Below are positions 40,560 through 51,999 of a stretch of DNA of 64,000 nt, piece by piece (position 1 is the first letter of the stretch; every line of letters begins with the position of its first letter). The notes beneath the pieces were generated by a model that searched no databases, had not been told where the DNA came from, and was given only the letters and a program-made list of their open reading frames with translations. The DNA is from Hoplostethus atlanticus (Eukaryota; Chordata; Actinopteri; Trachichthyiformes; Trachichthyidae). Where the stretch lies: contig JAXDDX010000048.1 of assembly GCA_034670405.1 (NCBI GenBank), forward strand, positions 2,347,501-2,411,500, in the 5' to 3' direction. The position numbers and the translations under genes were made by a program.

Positions 40560-40840
40560 AAAACCCTCAAGAACATTATGATTTATTTAAGTGAGGAGAA
40601 AATATGAATAATGTATCGGCTATACGGAGCATGAATCTCTTTTGTACTAATTGTCAGGAAGGCTTGCATCCAGCGTGCGGAGGGGTGGAGGGGCTGGAGG
40701 ACCCGGAGATCACAGGGGCGCTGCGGCTCAAAGCCGCCGGTCCTGCAGCCGTAGCCATTGACTTGCAAATGAGCTCAAGAAGGCTAATTAATGGGTGGCT
40801 AATGAAAGCGGCGTTAGGGGCCCGGCTGGAGAAATAATCC
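40560..40840. other. Candidate conserved non-coding element
   Basis: Repeat-free sequence ending in GGCTAATTAATGGGTGGCTAA, with paired homeodomain-type TAAT cores. It is followed by a (CT)n run at 40910-40935. Regulatory role is inference. Confidence 0.3.
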
Positions 40841-40909
40841 GGGACCCCCATTTTCTCTCCTCCCTTTTTTTTCCCGACTTTATTTCTCTTCCATTCCCCC
40901 CGCTCCGTC

Positions 40910-40936
40910 CTCTCTCTCTCTCTCTCTCTCTCTCTT
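40910..40936. repeat. (CT)n microsatellite
   Basis: Clean CT run followed by CCTGCAAGAGAG. Confidence 0.95.
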
Positions 40937-41085
40937 CCTGCAAGAGAGATGGCTCGTGCCATTGAAGTTGATTGCAGAACGCATCAATATGTGAACAAAG
41001 TTGGTGGTGGGAGGGGGGGGGTGTTGGGGGTGTTAGTGGAATTAGCATTCATTTGAAGAGCGCCCCCCTCCCCCCATCTATGTTA

Positions 41086-41401
41086 TTTATTCTGTAGCTT
41101 TTGGCACATTTCTTCTGGTTTCCCACTCCCAGGAGGAGAGACGGAGGAGAGACGGAGCAGGATGCTTAAGATGTCTGATGGCTGTAATGGCAACTTCTTC
41201 ACTTCTTCTCTCTTGTTTGCACTGGAGAGAGTTGGGCAGCAGTGAATGGAGAAGTCACTCTCTCATCCCTCCCTCTCCTCTTCCCTCCCTCTCCTCCTTG
41301 TTGCGGTGTTTGGAGGGTGGAGGGCGCGTGGTGGAGAGCAGCCTGGATCAGATGCTTTGCCCTGCAGTTGTGTCTCCTCTCTTTGATGCAGTGTGACTGC
41401 T
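41086..41401. repeat. Local duplication, copy 1
   Basis: Nearly the same sequence as 42055-42391 from CTGTAGCTTTTGGCACATTT to GCAGTGTGACTGC, offset by about 970 bp. Differences are small substitutions and changes in CT, CTT and GGAGA tract length. Confidence 0.92.
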
Positions 41402-41424
41402 GGTGCCAGTGGAACTCCCTGTGA

Positions 41425-41525
41425 TAAATACTAGTACTACTAGTACTACAACTATTATTACTACTACTACTAATACCACTACTACTACTACTACTACCAC
41501 CACCATTACTACTACTACTACTACA
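41425..41525. repeat. (CTA)n trinucleotide array
   Basis: Interrupted ACT/CTA repeats between the two copies of the local duplication; a second array is at 41884-42020 and an (AAG)n run at 41657-41687. Confidence 0.93.
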
Positions 41526-41656
41526 AGTCTCTTCTGACTGTTCCCAAGTCCAGACTATAGTCAAAAGGTGATGGAGCATTTCCAGCCAGGGACCCTGGAG
41601 GAAATAACCTCTGCCCTAAACTCTGGAGGAGGAAATAACAACCTAAGAACCAAGAA

Positions 41657-41687
41657 GAAGAAGAAGAAGAAGAAGAAGAAGAAGAAG
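41657..41687. repeat. (AAG)n microsatellite
   Basis: About ten AAG units. Confidence 0.93.
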
Positions 41688-41883
41688 ATAACCTCAATCT
41701 TCTCTTAAGTCTCACCTGATTTCATTAAATTGCATTTAACTGTTAGTGTTATATTAGTTATCATTTAGTTAGTTGTAACAACCTTGTCCTTCTTTTTTTA
41801 AATGTATTTATTTATTTTTATTCTTATTTTACTTTATCTAATTTTCTGTTTCTCTGTTGTATGTTTCGATTTGCTGAGTCTTT

Positions 41884-42020
41884 CTACTGCTACTACTACA
41901 ACCACTACTGTAGCTACTACTACTACTACTAGTGCTACTACTACTACTACTACTAGGCTACTACTACTACTAGTAGTGCTACTACTAGCTACTTCAACTA
42001 CTTCAACCACTATTACTACT
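41884..42020. repeat. (CTA)n trinucleotide array 2
   Basis: Imperfect CTA/ACT array including inverted TAGTAG parts, so it could form short hairpins. Confidence 0.9.
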
Positions 42021-42054
42021 ATACCTACTAAGCACACACATTTAGCTTTTTAGT

Positions 42055-42391
42055 TTTATTTTGTAGCTTTTGGCACATTTTCTGGTTTCCCACTCCCAGG
42101 AGGAGAGACGGAGGAGAGACGGAGGAGAGACGGAGCAGGATGCTTAAGATGTCTGATGGCTGTAATGGCAACTTCTTCATTTCTTCTTCTTCTTCTGTCT
42201 TGTTTGCACTGGAGAGAGTTGGGCAGCAGTGAACGGAGAAGTCACTCTCTCATCCCTCCCTCCCTCCCTCGCTCCCTCTCCTCCTTGTTGCGGTGTTTGG
42301 AGGGTGGAGGGCGCGTGGTGGAGGGCAGCCTGGATCAGATGCTTTGCCCTGCAGTTGTGTCTCCTCTCTTTGAAGCAGTGTGACTGCCCCC
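42055..42391. repeat. Local duplication, copy 2
   Basis: Second copy of 41086-41401. It has an extra GGAGGAGAGAC unit and a longer TTCTTC run. Similarity stops at GTGTGACTGC, beyond which the two loci differ. Confidence 0.92.
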
Positions 42392-42511
42392 ACCCCCCTC
42401 CCGGTCGCCCCTGGCACTGCCACCGTCTGCAGAGTCCTGCTGCACCGAGCCACGCCGCTGTTTGAAGATGGAGCGCTTGCTCTGTTCGACCCCTGCCACT
42501 GCCACAGGCGC

Positions 42512-42575
42512 AAACACACACACACACACACGCACACACACACACAAACATACACATGGATGCAAACATACACAC
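42512..42575. repeat. (CA)n microsatellite
   Basis: Interrupted CA run. Confidence 0.93.
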
Positions 42576-42699
42576 AAACATACAGCCATATAGACATGCA
42601 CATTCTCCCACACATATACAATCAAGATCTGTCTCTAAGCTTCTTCTTGTTAGCCTTTGATATCCACTAGTGCTCCCACTCCCACCCCGCCAGACCTCA

Positions 42700-43950
42700 G
42701 TAACAAGCAGCATCAGTGACTAACGGTTACGCCCGCTGTTTCCATGAGATTTTTACAGTCTGATCATCGTTTGATCGCGCTGGGCGCTGGATGCGTCAAA
42801 AATTGGCTGACGCTCAGATTGCCAAAGGGACCTGGAAGTGGTCAGGGTCGCCTTGTGATCCAGTGATTTCTGTTTCAATTTAGTCTCCGTCCTTTGGTGC
42901 TAACGCATCACTTCCTGCGCGCCAGAGGAATTCTCCCAGGAAAGAAGACCTATACCTGGCACCTGAGTGTTTTAGAACAGGACAAGACAAGATATGTATT
43001 TATTTAGATCAAAATGTTGAAATGATTATTACACTGGATACTAGATGTAGTGTTTTGTTGAGATGGAGATGATTTGCAGTATGGCTGAGTTTGGCTCCTC
43101 CTTCTTTTAGAGCCATGGCATTATTCAGCAATCAGACACATTCCCCATTTCACCTTGTGAACCGCGGTATTTCAGCCATGCCGGCTGGTTGTTCCTGACT
43201 CTTGGTGGGTTCTCTCTGGTGGTTCCTCTCTTCACAGCTTCTCCTGGCCCCTGGGTTACTGGATCATTGGGCTGGTAGAGACCCCTGCTCTGCCCTGCCC
43301 CCTTGCACATCCTCCTAACCCCCTTCCCCAGGTATCTGAACCCCCTTCCAACCCCACCGCTTCTCCACCCCTCTTGCCCCGTCTTACCCCATCGGGGGAC
43401 CGGGAACTGAGATGGATGGCGAGGCGGGAGCGTAGCCCCCCAGACGGGCTGATTTATGACGGCTCCTTTCCTTCCAGGCAGTGCTGGAGGCCCCCGGGGG
43501 GCCCCGCGCCGGAGAGCGCTGGGGGGATCGGCCCGCCGTTCTCAGGCCTGACGGGCCCGGGGTCCCAGTCCGCTGTGATGCCAAGTACCAAACGGCCACT
43601 CCAGAATGGTCGCCATCCGTCATGCCGGCAGCCGGGGATCTGCCTTAAAGAGCGGAAACGCAGAGAGCAGGAACAATGAGACCCGCTCCCTTCCTCCCTC
43701 GCCTCTTCCCACAGACATTGATCTCCACCGCAACAATTTATTATATCACCTCTGCTGTGGCTACTGCCAAGGGGGATGGTGTGAGATACCTCCATGCTTT
43801 TGTTCAACGGCCTGTGCAATCTCTATAAATATAGTAACTTCACAAGGCTACGGCAACACCATGCAAGACTTTCCTACGCTGCATTGACAATATATGAATC
43901 ATTTATAGGTATTTAAACACACCACCAAACCCAGTGTTATATATATATAT
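42700..43950. other. Intergenic DNA, partly GC-rich
   Basis: 43360-43640 is GC-rich with CCCCGGGGGGCCCCGCG-type runs and open frames in several directions. None shows a domain or usable splice pair. No gene is called. Confidence 0.4.
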
Positions 43951-43951
43951 A

Positions 43952-44526
43952 CACTATATGGTCAAAAGTCAGTGGACACCTGACCATCACACCTATATGA
44001 GCTTGCTGGACATCCCATTCTAAAACCATGGGCATTAATATGGAGTTGGACCCCCCTTTGTGGCTAAAACAGCCGCCACTCTTCTGGGAAGGCTTTCCAC
44101 AAGCTTTTGGAGTGTGTCTGTGGGAATTTGTGCCCATTCAGCCAAAAGAGCATTTGTGAGATCAGACAGTGATGTTGGACGAGAAGGCCTGGCTAGCAAT
44201 CGGCGTTCTAATTCCTCCCAAAGGTGTTCAATGGGGTTGAGGTCAGGGCTCTGTGCAGGCCAATCGAGTTCCTCCACACCAAACTCGTCTAACCATGTCT
44301 TTATGGACATTGCTTTGTGCACAGGGGCTCAGTCATGCTGGAGCAGCAAAGGGCCTTCTCCAAACTGTTGCCACAAAGTTGGAAGCGCCCAATTGGCTAA
44401 AATGTCTTTGCATCCTGTAGCATTAAGATTACCCTTCACTGGAACTAAGGGGCCAAGACCAAACCCTGAAAAACACGTGAACTCAATAATTAGTAGGGGT
44501 GTCCACTGACTTTTGGCCGTATATAT
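43952..44526 (-). mobile_element. Tc1-like transposon, internally deleted (DD34E)
   Basis: Terminal inverted repeats CACTATATGGTCAAAAGTCA (43952 on) and the inverse at 44498-44526, flanked by TA-rich sequence. On the minus strand the only coding remnant is the C-terminal part of a transposase. It carries the second catalytic Asp (QHD) followed by an in-frame TGA at 44329-44331, and the glutamate in SPDLNPIEHLW with 34 residues between them. The first catalytic Asp and the DNA-binding half are missing, so the copy cannot be autonomous. Confidence 0.88.
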
Positions 44527-44984
44527 GCAAGGATATAGCCTTTAAAAAAGATCCAGATTGATACACAATCTACACAGCCCAATTTGCAGCCCGCCCGAAC
44601 ATATATACTGTATATATGTATACATGTACATGTCATTTTCATAGCGTTTTCACACATGAGTAATCAGCCCAACCAAGCTGCCATACTAGCAGGCCTGGCG
44701 TGTTCTACTGTCCTGCCACTCTGGCCCGGCCGGCAGGGCATCTGCACCGCGGGGCACGGGCCAAGAGTCTGCGCTGACATGCTGGCTACAAGTTCACCAG
44801 CCAGACTGGTGGGGGGAGGGGGGTGCCCTGAGAAGGACCGGTCCAACACCGCTCAGCATTTGAATGGGAAATAATCTCATTAAATGTTGGGTATCGGTGA
44901 GTCGGCGTCGTCCAGGTTCCTACCCTGCAGCCAGTCCATGTCCCTAGTAGACATTGATTATATATTTATTGGTCTCCAATTCCT

Positions 44985-45195
44985 CAATGATCTATGGGAA
45001 GCCTGGATGTCATTCAACCACGTCCAAATGCTTTTCAAGTGCTTGCCAAGAATAAAATCCTGCAGGAAACACTGAATACTGGTATTTTCCTTTTAAAATG
45101 TGGCATGAAAATGGTGAAATTTAAAGATACTGAATACTAGCATCAAAAACATCTGTATTGGTATCGACCTTCCAAAACCCAGTCCAACCCTGGTT
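44985..45195. repeat. hAT-like CCGATAT family copy
   Basis: Contains GGTCTCCAATTCCTCAATGA, GAATACTGGTATTTTCC and TATCGACCTTCCAAAACCC as in other copies of the family. Non-coding. Confidence 0.5.
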
Positions 45196-45955
45196 CCAAG
45201 TGCTCTATTTACTTTTCTTCAGTGCATTTATTTGCAAGTCTTTTATGTGTACTTTTACTTTGTAAGTATTTACTCCTACTTTTACTCTTTCTGGGGTTCA
45301 CAGAAATCAAATTGATTGCTTGTTTGTTTGTGTTGTTTCGTTTCTGTCTTATATATTTTGCTCAGATTGTCTGTTCCCCTGCTGAGTCTCACCATGTTAT
45401 CTTGTGATCTTGTGACCATGTGATCATGTTATCATGTTATCTGTGTTTTTTGTTTGTACCTTTTACTACTCAATAAAATAAATAAAAACATATTACAGTA
45501 AATTGTAGATTACGAGTAGTAGTAAGTAATCATGATAGACGTACAGCAAAGCAGTCATTCTGTGGACTTAACTGATACTATAGCTCTATTGATATGAGCT
45601 AAAGAAGGAACCGCTGCCAAATAATGATGATTATTTCCCAGGATCAATATATTTTGAAGATTTTGATTCTAGAAGAAAGAGTAAATGATTTTCACTCCAA
45701 AGTAAGAAAATACTTGAGCTTTTTCCTTCTTTCCTTTCCTTTCCTCCTTCCTTTTTCCTTCTTCCTTCCTTCTTTCATTATTTCCTGGTACTTTGCTCCA
45801 TCTTGAGTAAAATCTAACTTCAGGAACAATTAGATCAAAATGTATTGCGCTGCTGCTGCGGCAGCAAGCAGTAATAAGATACTTCCAAAGAAGAATAGGA
45901 GCGCAAATACGACGACTTGCATTGAACACGTCAGTACTCTTAGTTAGGCAGGAAG
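45196..45955. other. Intergenic DNA, no gene seen
   Basis: AT-rich, with TTCC/TTCT pyrimidine runs at 45720-45785. Confidence 0.5.
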
Positions 45956-46560
45956 GGCGGGGAGGCATCTGGACTCAAGAGGTGGTGGCGGCGGTTAAAG
46001 ATCTTTTCCTTTTTATTAGCTCTATCTGATTTTTTTTGCCACCGCTGTGATTTTCCCGTGAATCTCAGCGGGCCATTAGCGAGCACGCAAGACGAAACGC
46101 CGACAATAGACAATACAGGAAGGATCGGCGCGTTATCGGTGTTTTTGAAAGTGTTATTTCAATTAAAAAGCGGATAAACTGCTGATTAATTCAGCACACT
46201 TCCCAATTACAGATCAAACGGGCCCTCCCGGGGGCCCCCCTGCGAAAGCCCCGAAGATGGCAGATGCCGCACACACGTTCAAGCATATTTCATACGGCCA
46301 TGAAATATTGAGCTGGTGTGTGTGGCGTCGCCGTATACCGCCGGGTGTCTGCGGTGTTGTGGCTCTTATGTAGATCCGGCTGTGACACCCCCTTGTCTGC
46401 AGCAGGAGACTGATATCTGGGACACGTCGGGGGGAAATGATGCAATCTGATGCTAAGATGTTCTAGATGAAGCGGAGCCTCAGATTCGGCCCGCTGCAGC
46501 AGTGAGATACTCGACTTGGGAGTGTGAAATTAGTGTGAATGCTCGCGTGTCGGAGCATAT
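45956..46560. other. Candidate conserved non-coding element
   Basis: Unique sequence with CAATTAAAAAGCGGATAAAC and GCTGATTAATTCAGCAC (a near-palindrome) and several CpG. No repeats and no coding frame. Function is inferred from appearance only. Confidence 0.3.
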
Positions 46561-48200
46561 GTCGCATTTGTGCAGATATATACTTGTGTCGGTTCAAATG
46601 CAACTAATGGCACAATGAAAAGAATATTTTGTTGCTTTTATGACCAAGGTGCATGAAATTGAAACAGATGTTAAGGAAGAACAAATTCAGCTACTCTTGG
46701 AGGCAACATTTTAATTGGTAGAGAAAAACCCAATGTGTTTGTGTGAGTGAAAAGACACAATGGATCTTAAATATATGTCCGAAATGGCCATCTTAGTGGA
46801 CTTTTGCTACCCTCAATTGCTCCTCGTACGCTCCTGCAGAAGTCGTAAAGTTTACGAATTGTCACACATTCAAGTGCTTTTGGTCAGAAATAATAACAAA
46901 ATGGACCCCATGTCCACAATTTTTTTTTGGTTGCTGATGTTTTACTGTAGGAATCAACGCTATTTCGTGCTGCAGTGGCAGAATGAAGTGGAGAAAATAA
47001 TTGGCGTCTTAATGTATAAAAACAAAAATTACATGAAAGTTAGTTAAAGTTAGTCAAGTTAAACAAAAAGTGCAAATAGAAACATACATCAATACTAGTT
47101 ATTTACATGGGATACCAAGCAATAACTTATAGCAACACATTACATCATTGTTACATCAGTTATTGCTATGCTAACATGCTATTGGACGCCGCCTAAACGT
47201 CACATCTCGGCAACACGGCTCTTATAGAAAATTCGGACTTCCCCAAGTCGTATTTACCACTTTGCTGGGTCGTTCATGTGCACTTGTGTCAGAATTACGG
47301 TATTTTTGGCAGCACCTGAAGGCAGCGTTAGACCACTACTGCTGCGTTATAAATGTCACATCAGATTTGCTCATGGTTGATTTTAAAGCAACTTGTTATC
47401 GACAACAACTGAGCTCACAATCGCCGTCTTGTTCTTAATGTTCCGAGTTAAGCGCATGAACGCATCGTCGCAGCCGTTGCGTTCTTCAAACAGGTCGCGC
47501 GTGGGAAAAGTCAGTGTCCAGGAGTGCATATGGGGGCCACACGGGATAAATCAATATCACGCATCGAAATATAACGAACAAACATCGGAACCTATAAGAA
47601 AACTTGTGATAAAATGAAACGAAAACCAGTAAAAACACACAGTTTCTTTCTTTTTTCTTTCCGGTGGTTGCAAATGGAACTTTTAAGACGCTCAATATTG
47701 CTTTCCTGCACCCATGAATTGAGGATAAAGGAGGGGGGGGGGCATTAACTTTCACTAGTGTCAACCTATCTTGATGATAGCTTCTTACAGTGCAAGATTC
47801 ACGGGCAGGCGTTGCCAGCACCCCCCTCCCCCCCTCCTCCCCCAGCGTGTCCATAACTCATTTGAGTGTAAGAGCAAACAAACTGCTGTAACAGCTCTCT
47901 GGACAGGAGTTTGGCTGGTCCAGTTATGATGCAGCTCTTCTTCTTCCTCGGTGTGCCGCCTTCCCCAAACGAGCCTTGCGGCACTTTGTAACCGCCGCTT
48001 TGTGTCCCAAAAGGCGGGCGGACCAATAGTGCTGAAATCCGATGCGACCATAACACATAAATCATCTTTTAAGCACCGGGATAGAGCAGGTGCGGGCATA
48101 AACAGTGTCGACGCTGCTTTCTCAATGATGTAAATAATTTATCAAAGCTACAACAACCCGGCGACTGTTTATTCCGTCCCAGTCAGTGTGTAATCCTCAG
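46561..48200. other. Intergenic DNA, no gene recognised
   Basis: Open frames (for example 46760-47047 on plus, 47785-48099 on minus) lack domains and convincing splice sites. Confidence 0.45.
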
Positions 48201-48235
48201 ACGCCATTTTAGTGGAGGGCTTGTCAAGACGCGCG

Positions 48236-48366
48236 CACACACACAAAAAACGCACACACACACATACACACACACACACGGTCAGTGTTTTAGAGGCGGC
48301 CCTGTCTGTCGCCGTAATGAATCCCACTGTGATCACTCTGGCAGTTGTGGTCATCACTCTCTGACC

Positions 48367-48404
<38 letters not shown>

Positions 48405-48437
48405 CGCGTGCACGTGCATACACCCCGCCTCTTCCTC

Positions 48438-48475
<38 letters not shown>

Positions 48476-48643
48476 GTCCTGCTGACTGTCTGCTCATTCA
48501 TCATGCGACCCCTCATGGAGTTGCTTGTGGGAGTCTGGGGAGGCGATGGAGATGGAAGGACTGGACTGGGGAGGAGAGGGGAGTTGGAAGGGAGGGAGGG
48601 AGGGAGGGAAGGAGGAGGAGGGGGGGGGTTAGGGTGTTGGAGG

Positions 48644-48681
<38 letters not shown>

Positions 48682-48930
48682 GGGGGGGGGTTTGAGAGCC
48701 TGGGTGAGCAGGGAGAGAGAGGAAGCCAGGGGAAGGACCCAGGCAGACAGACACAGAGGGATGCACGAGTATACTGTCTGCAGAAGGAGAAGAAACCCCA
48801 TAGCTCTGTGCTCGGGGACTTACAGGCAGAGTGGGGTAAGGGGGGTGGGGGTGGGGGGGGGAGGAATGGCTGACGGGCACCCCTGGGACCACAGCAACAC
48901 CCCCCCCCCTCCACCACCACCTCATACGTT
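48236..48930. repeat. Cluster of CA/GT and G-rich simple repeats
   Basis: CA arrays at about 48236-48280, 48367-48402 and 48443-48472, GGGA repeats at 48590-48625, a (GT)n-poly-G block at 48645-48690 and further G/C runs to 48910. The long open frames across this block are repeat artefacts. Confidence 0.93.
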
Positions 48931-48939
48931 TGGGGTTTG

Positions 48940-49320
48940 ATTGCATACGTGACGCACAGTCCTGCAAGAGCGTTTCAACCTGTTTCATGGCCACTCTCCA
49001 TTATGTTGATGAGTGCCTCGGCACCCTCCAGCCGCCGGCAGCTAGACGGTAGCTTCCCCGGGAGCGTTAAGTGCATATCTAAATAGTTGATGAGCGCTAA
49101 GCTGTTGGGGGGAGTGGGGGGCTAGTGTCGCTGTGTCGCTGGCGGCGGCGGCGGCGGCTCATTGAACGGCGCCTTACGAGACGCCCGCCGGGGCCGCTTT
49201 AAACAACCTGGCATCCCGCTGGCATGGCAACCCGGGGAAGACGAGCAGTTACCCGAGCCCCAGCAGGTCCTTCACCTCCCCGATCTTTTAAGGTAATTAT
49301 GAGAGGAGACTATTGTGTGT
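48940..49320. other. CpG-rich unique block, candidate regulatory element
   Basis: Includes a GGC run at 49140-49157 and ACGAGACGCCCGCCGGGGCC; TAAATAGTTGATGAGCGC lies near 49080. No coding frame was recognised. Confidence 0.3.
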
Positions 49321-49789
49321 TGTGTGCGTTGGGATGAATGGGATGGCTTTCGAAGAAGAGCGTAAATGAACCCCGCTACGCCCCTTGGATCCTCTTAACG
49401 CCGTTAGACACTCATCATTCCATGAGCTATTTTAAGTGTTGCAATTTAGTTTTTTTTTTTTTTTGGCTGTCCCCACTTTTCCTCCACCTGCAAAATGGGA
49501 GAAACCTCGGGAGGGGCTACTCAGAGAGGGATCTACCAGGACGGTTGGGCGTGCAATAGATGCAGAGTTTGGGCCTTTTGGGCTGCTAAATTAAAATGTA
49601 CCCGCCAAGAATCATTTTCACCTGAAAAAAAATATATTTGATGTATATATTTAATGGAAATATGTCAAAAAAGTAAAAAGAAAAGAAAAAAGTTAGCGGG
49701 CAGTGGGATGATACTAATTGATCATCTTTTACCGGCATTTGGCGCTTGATGGGAGTTGATTTCAAACTTTCGAAACATGTCCCCTTTCT

Positions 49790-49965
49790 TGTCACGTGTC
49801 TCGCAGCTGCATTGCATTCTGGTCTATTGAGGCTACTGCATTGCATTCTGGTCTATTGAGTCTAGTCGATGGATTTCTCCCTGTATGATTGTTGATCGTC
49901 GGTCTAGAAAGAAGCCCTTGCTCTTTGCTTCTGAGGGGCTGACATCAAAACCTCACGTTAACTGT
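49790..49965. repeat. Dispersed repeat family A, copy 3
   Basis: Shares GGATTTCTCCCTGTATGATT and GTCTAGAAAGAAGCCC with copies at 5570 and 7900. It carries a local duplication of GCATTGCATTCTGGTCTATT. Confidence 0.7.
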
Positions 49966-50115
49966 ATTTCTTTCCCTTGATGCTTTGCGGTTCCTCGGCT
50001 GTTTGTCATCAGCCGGCTTCACTGGCTCAGCGACGATAGTAACGCCAAGCATTCTCTGTCACTGTACTACAGTGATACTCCAAGTCTACACTTCCCAGCT
50101 GCTGCTGCTACTGCT

Positions 50116-50165
50116 CTGTGTGTGTGTGTGTGTGTGTGTTGCAGTGTGTGTGTGTGTGCGTGCGC
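50116..50165. repeat. (GT)n microsatellite
   Basis: Two GT runs separated by TGCA. Confidence 0.93.
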
Positions 50166-51170
50166 GTCCTTCTCCTCCAGAGAGTCGGGAGTTGATGCCC
50201 ACACTGTGGCAGCGCGGAGATGGAGGAGCTGGCTTGTCCAGAATTGATGTCTCTTGAAGGCGTTTTGTTGTTGCTCACCCCTGCACCCTAGGGACCATTA
50301 AGCTGAAAATAATTGGCTCTGAATCTCCTCCCTTCATCGATCCTTTAGAGTCAGTGAACTCCCCGAGACACAGTGCCAGCGTATATACGCAGAGAAAAGG
50401 AAATGCACACACACACACACACACAATCGGAAAGACAGAAAGGGAGAGGAGGAAGAATGCGAAAGAGGCAAAAGGAGAGAGAGAGAAAAGGCCGGCACAC
50501 AAGGATTTAAACACTAGAAGTCAGCAGCTCGATATAAGGAAGCACTCGGCCTTAGAATAGCAGTCATCGGTTCTCAGCGGAGGTTAAATCAAGTGAATTT
50601 CTTCACCTCTAAAGATGTTTTTTCTTCTTTTTTTTCGTCTTTTTCGGAGCAGAGCTGGAGCAGCGGGCCTAACACTTTTGGACCGCCATTCATCTTCCGT
50701 GACAGTCACACACCGGCCCCGGCGTCTCCTCCCGTCACGGGGCCCCCCGACGGGTGACCAACAGAGGGAGCCCATGCTATTCGGCAAAGACGTGATGCTG
50801 GATAGCCACACTGGGAGAGGAGAGAGGGGAAGAAAACACACATACACCTCTCTTAACAAGTCATTTAATGTGGCTTTAAAACTGTCCTGTGACATCATGA
50901 TAGAGTTTGACTTGTTACAAATAACTCGGCCCAAATGATGACATGAGAAAAAAAGTAGATTACTTCACTTTTTCTTTTAAAGATAACGTCACTTGATTCA
51001 TGTTGTGTTCACTGTCCTCAAGAGGAAATTGTTTTTCACAAAACAGATACATCAGCCATTCGCCGCAAACAGCATCATTATGACGGTGGTGTTAATATGA
51101 ATACATTTGGAAGTAAGTGAAGCTATCTCACCCTACTGGTTTTCTTTTTTTCCCCCTCCACTTGTTTTAA
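50166..51170. other. Intergenic DNA, no gene recognised
   Basis: Short CA run at 50406-50425 and purine-rich stretches. The open frames on both strands near 50600-50940 show no domain. Confidence 0.45.
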
Positions 51171-51179
51171 GAACATTTT

Positions 51180-51850
51180 AAAACTCGTCATTAGATCCGA
51201 TTGCTTTGCTTCGACCGGACTGGATTCAAAACAAGGGGCCCGTGCCATAGCGGGCATTCATCTTCAATTACCTTCCTCCATCTTCATATAGTCAGCTCCG
51301 GATTTAATTAAGCCCATATCCATCTGTCTTCATCATTCGCCGCTGGTTGCTGGAGGAGTCCACCGCGCCGGCCGCTCCCGTCATCAATACGAGGCAGACG
51401 AAGGCCGCTCCCGGTGAAGAATTGATGACCGCAGAGGACGCAATGGGGGGCGGAGGGGAGGGGGCGCGGGGTTCGTCTTCCCTCTCTGGCCTTTAAAATT
51501 TTCGAGTAGCGCATCACTACGAACACGGGATATATTCACATACACCCCCCCTCCTTCCATCCATAACGTGACACCAAGGTAATTAGGTCTCTTCATATTC
51601 ATACTTCAGAGATGACATGAGAAATAATCCCGCGTCCCCAACCATTGGAAATAGGTCATGGATAATTGAATTTGTTTATCGTATTTTCTCCCATTAAGAG
51701 TAATCAGATAAGTAGTGGGCCGTGCACCCCCGCCCCCCCCCGTCCGTGACAGAGTCCTCCGCCACTGATGAACCATCACGTTAATTGAAGTTAATGGGCG
51801 GAGGGGCTGAGAGAGAGGGAAGGAGGGCGGCTGCATGGATGAGTGCGTCG
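51180..51850. other. Candidate conserved non-coding element cluster
   Basis: Repeat-poor sequence with many TAAT/ATTA cores (GGATTTAATTAAGCCC, CACGTTAATTGAAGTTAATG, AAGGTAATTAGG) and CpG-rich pieces. Typical in style for developmental enhancers, but one sequence cannot prove it. Confidence 0.3.
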
Positions 51851-51929
51851 GATGAGTTGGTCCTCCTCGCGCTCTCCAAAGGGGAGGGGAGGTCTGAGTA
51901 TGCACGGGAGCAAGCGGAGTAATCAAACA

Positions 51930-51956
51930 AACACACACACACACACACACACACAA
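51930..51956. repeat. (CA)n microsatellite
   Basis: Short clean CA run. Confidence 0.93.
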
Positions 51957-51999
51957 AAAAATAGACCCCCGCATAGAATATTTACTGAGATGAACTCTT

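Noticed and set aside
43374..43819. Overlapping open frames in a GC-rich block
   Set aside because: Frames are open on both strands because of low stop-codon content. No domain or splice pair was found.
48169..48994. Long overlapping open frames (up to 210 codons)
   Set aside because: They are made of CA/GT and G/C runs giving Cys-Val or His-Thr repeats.
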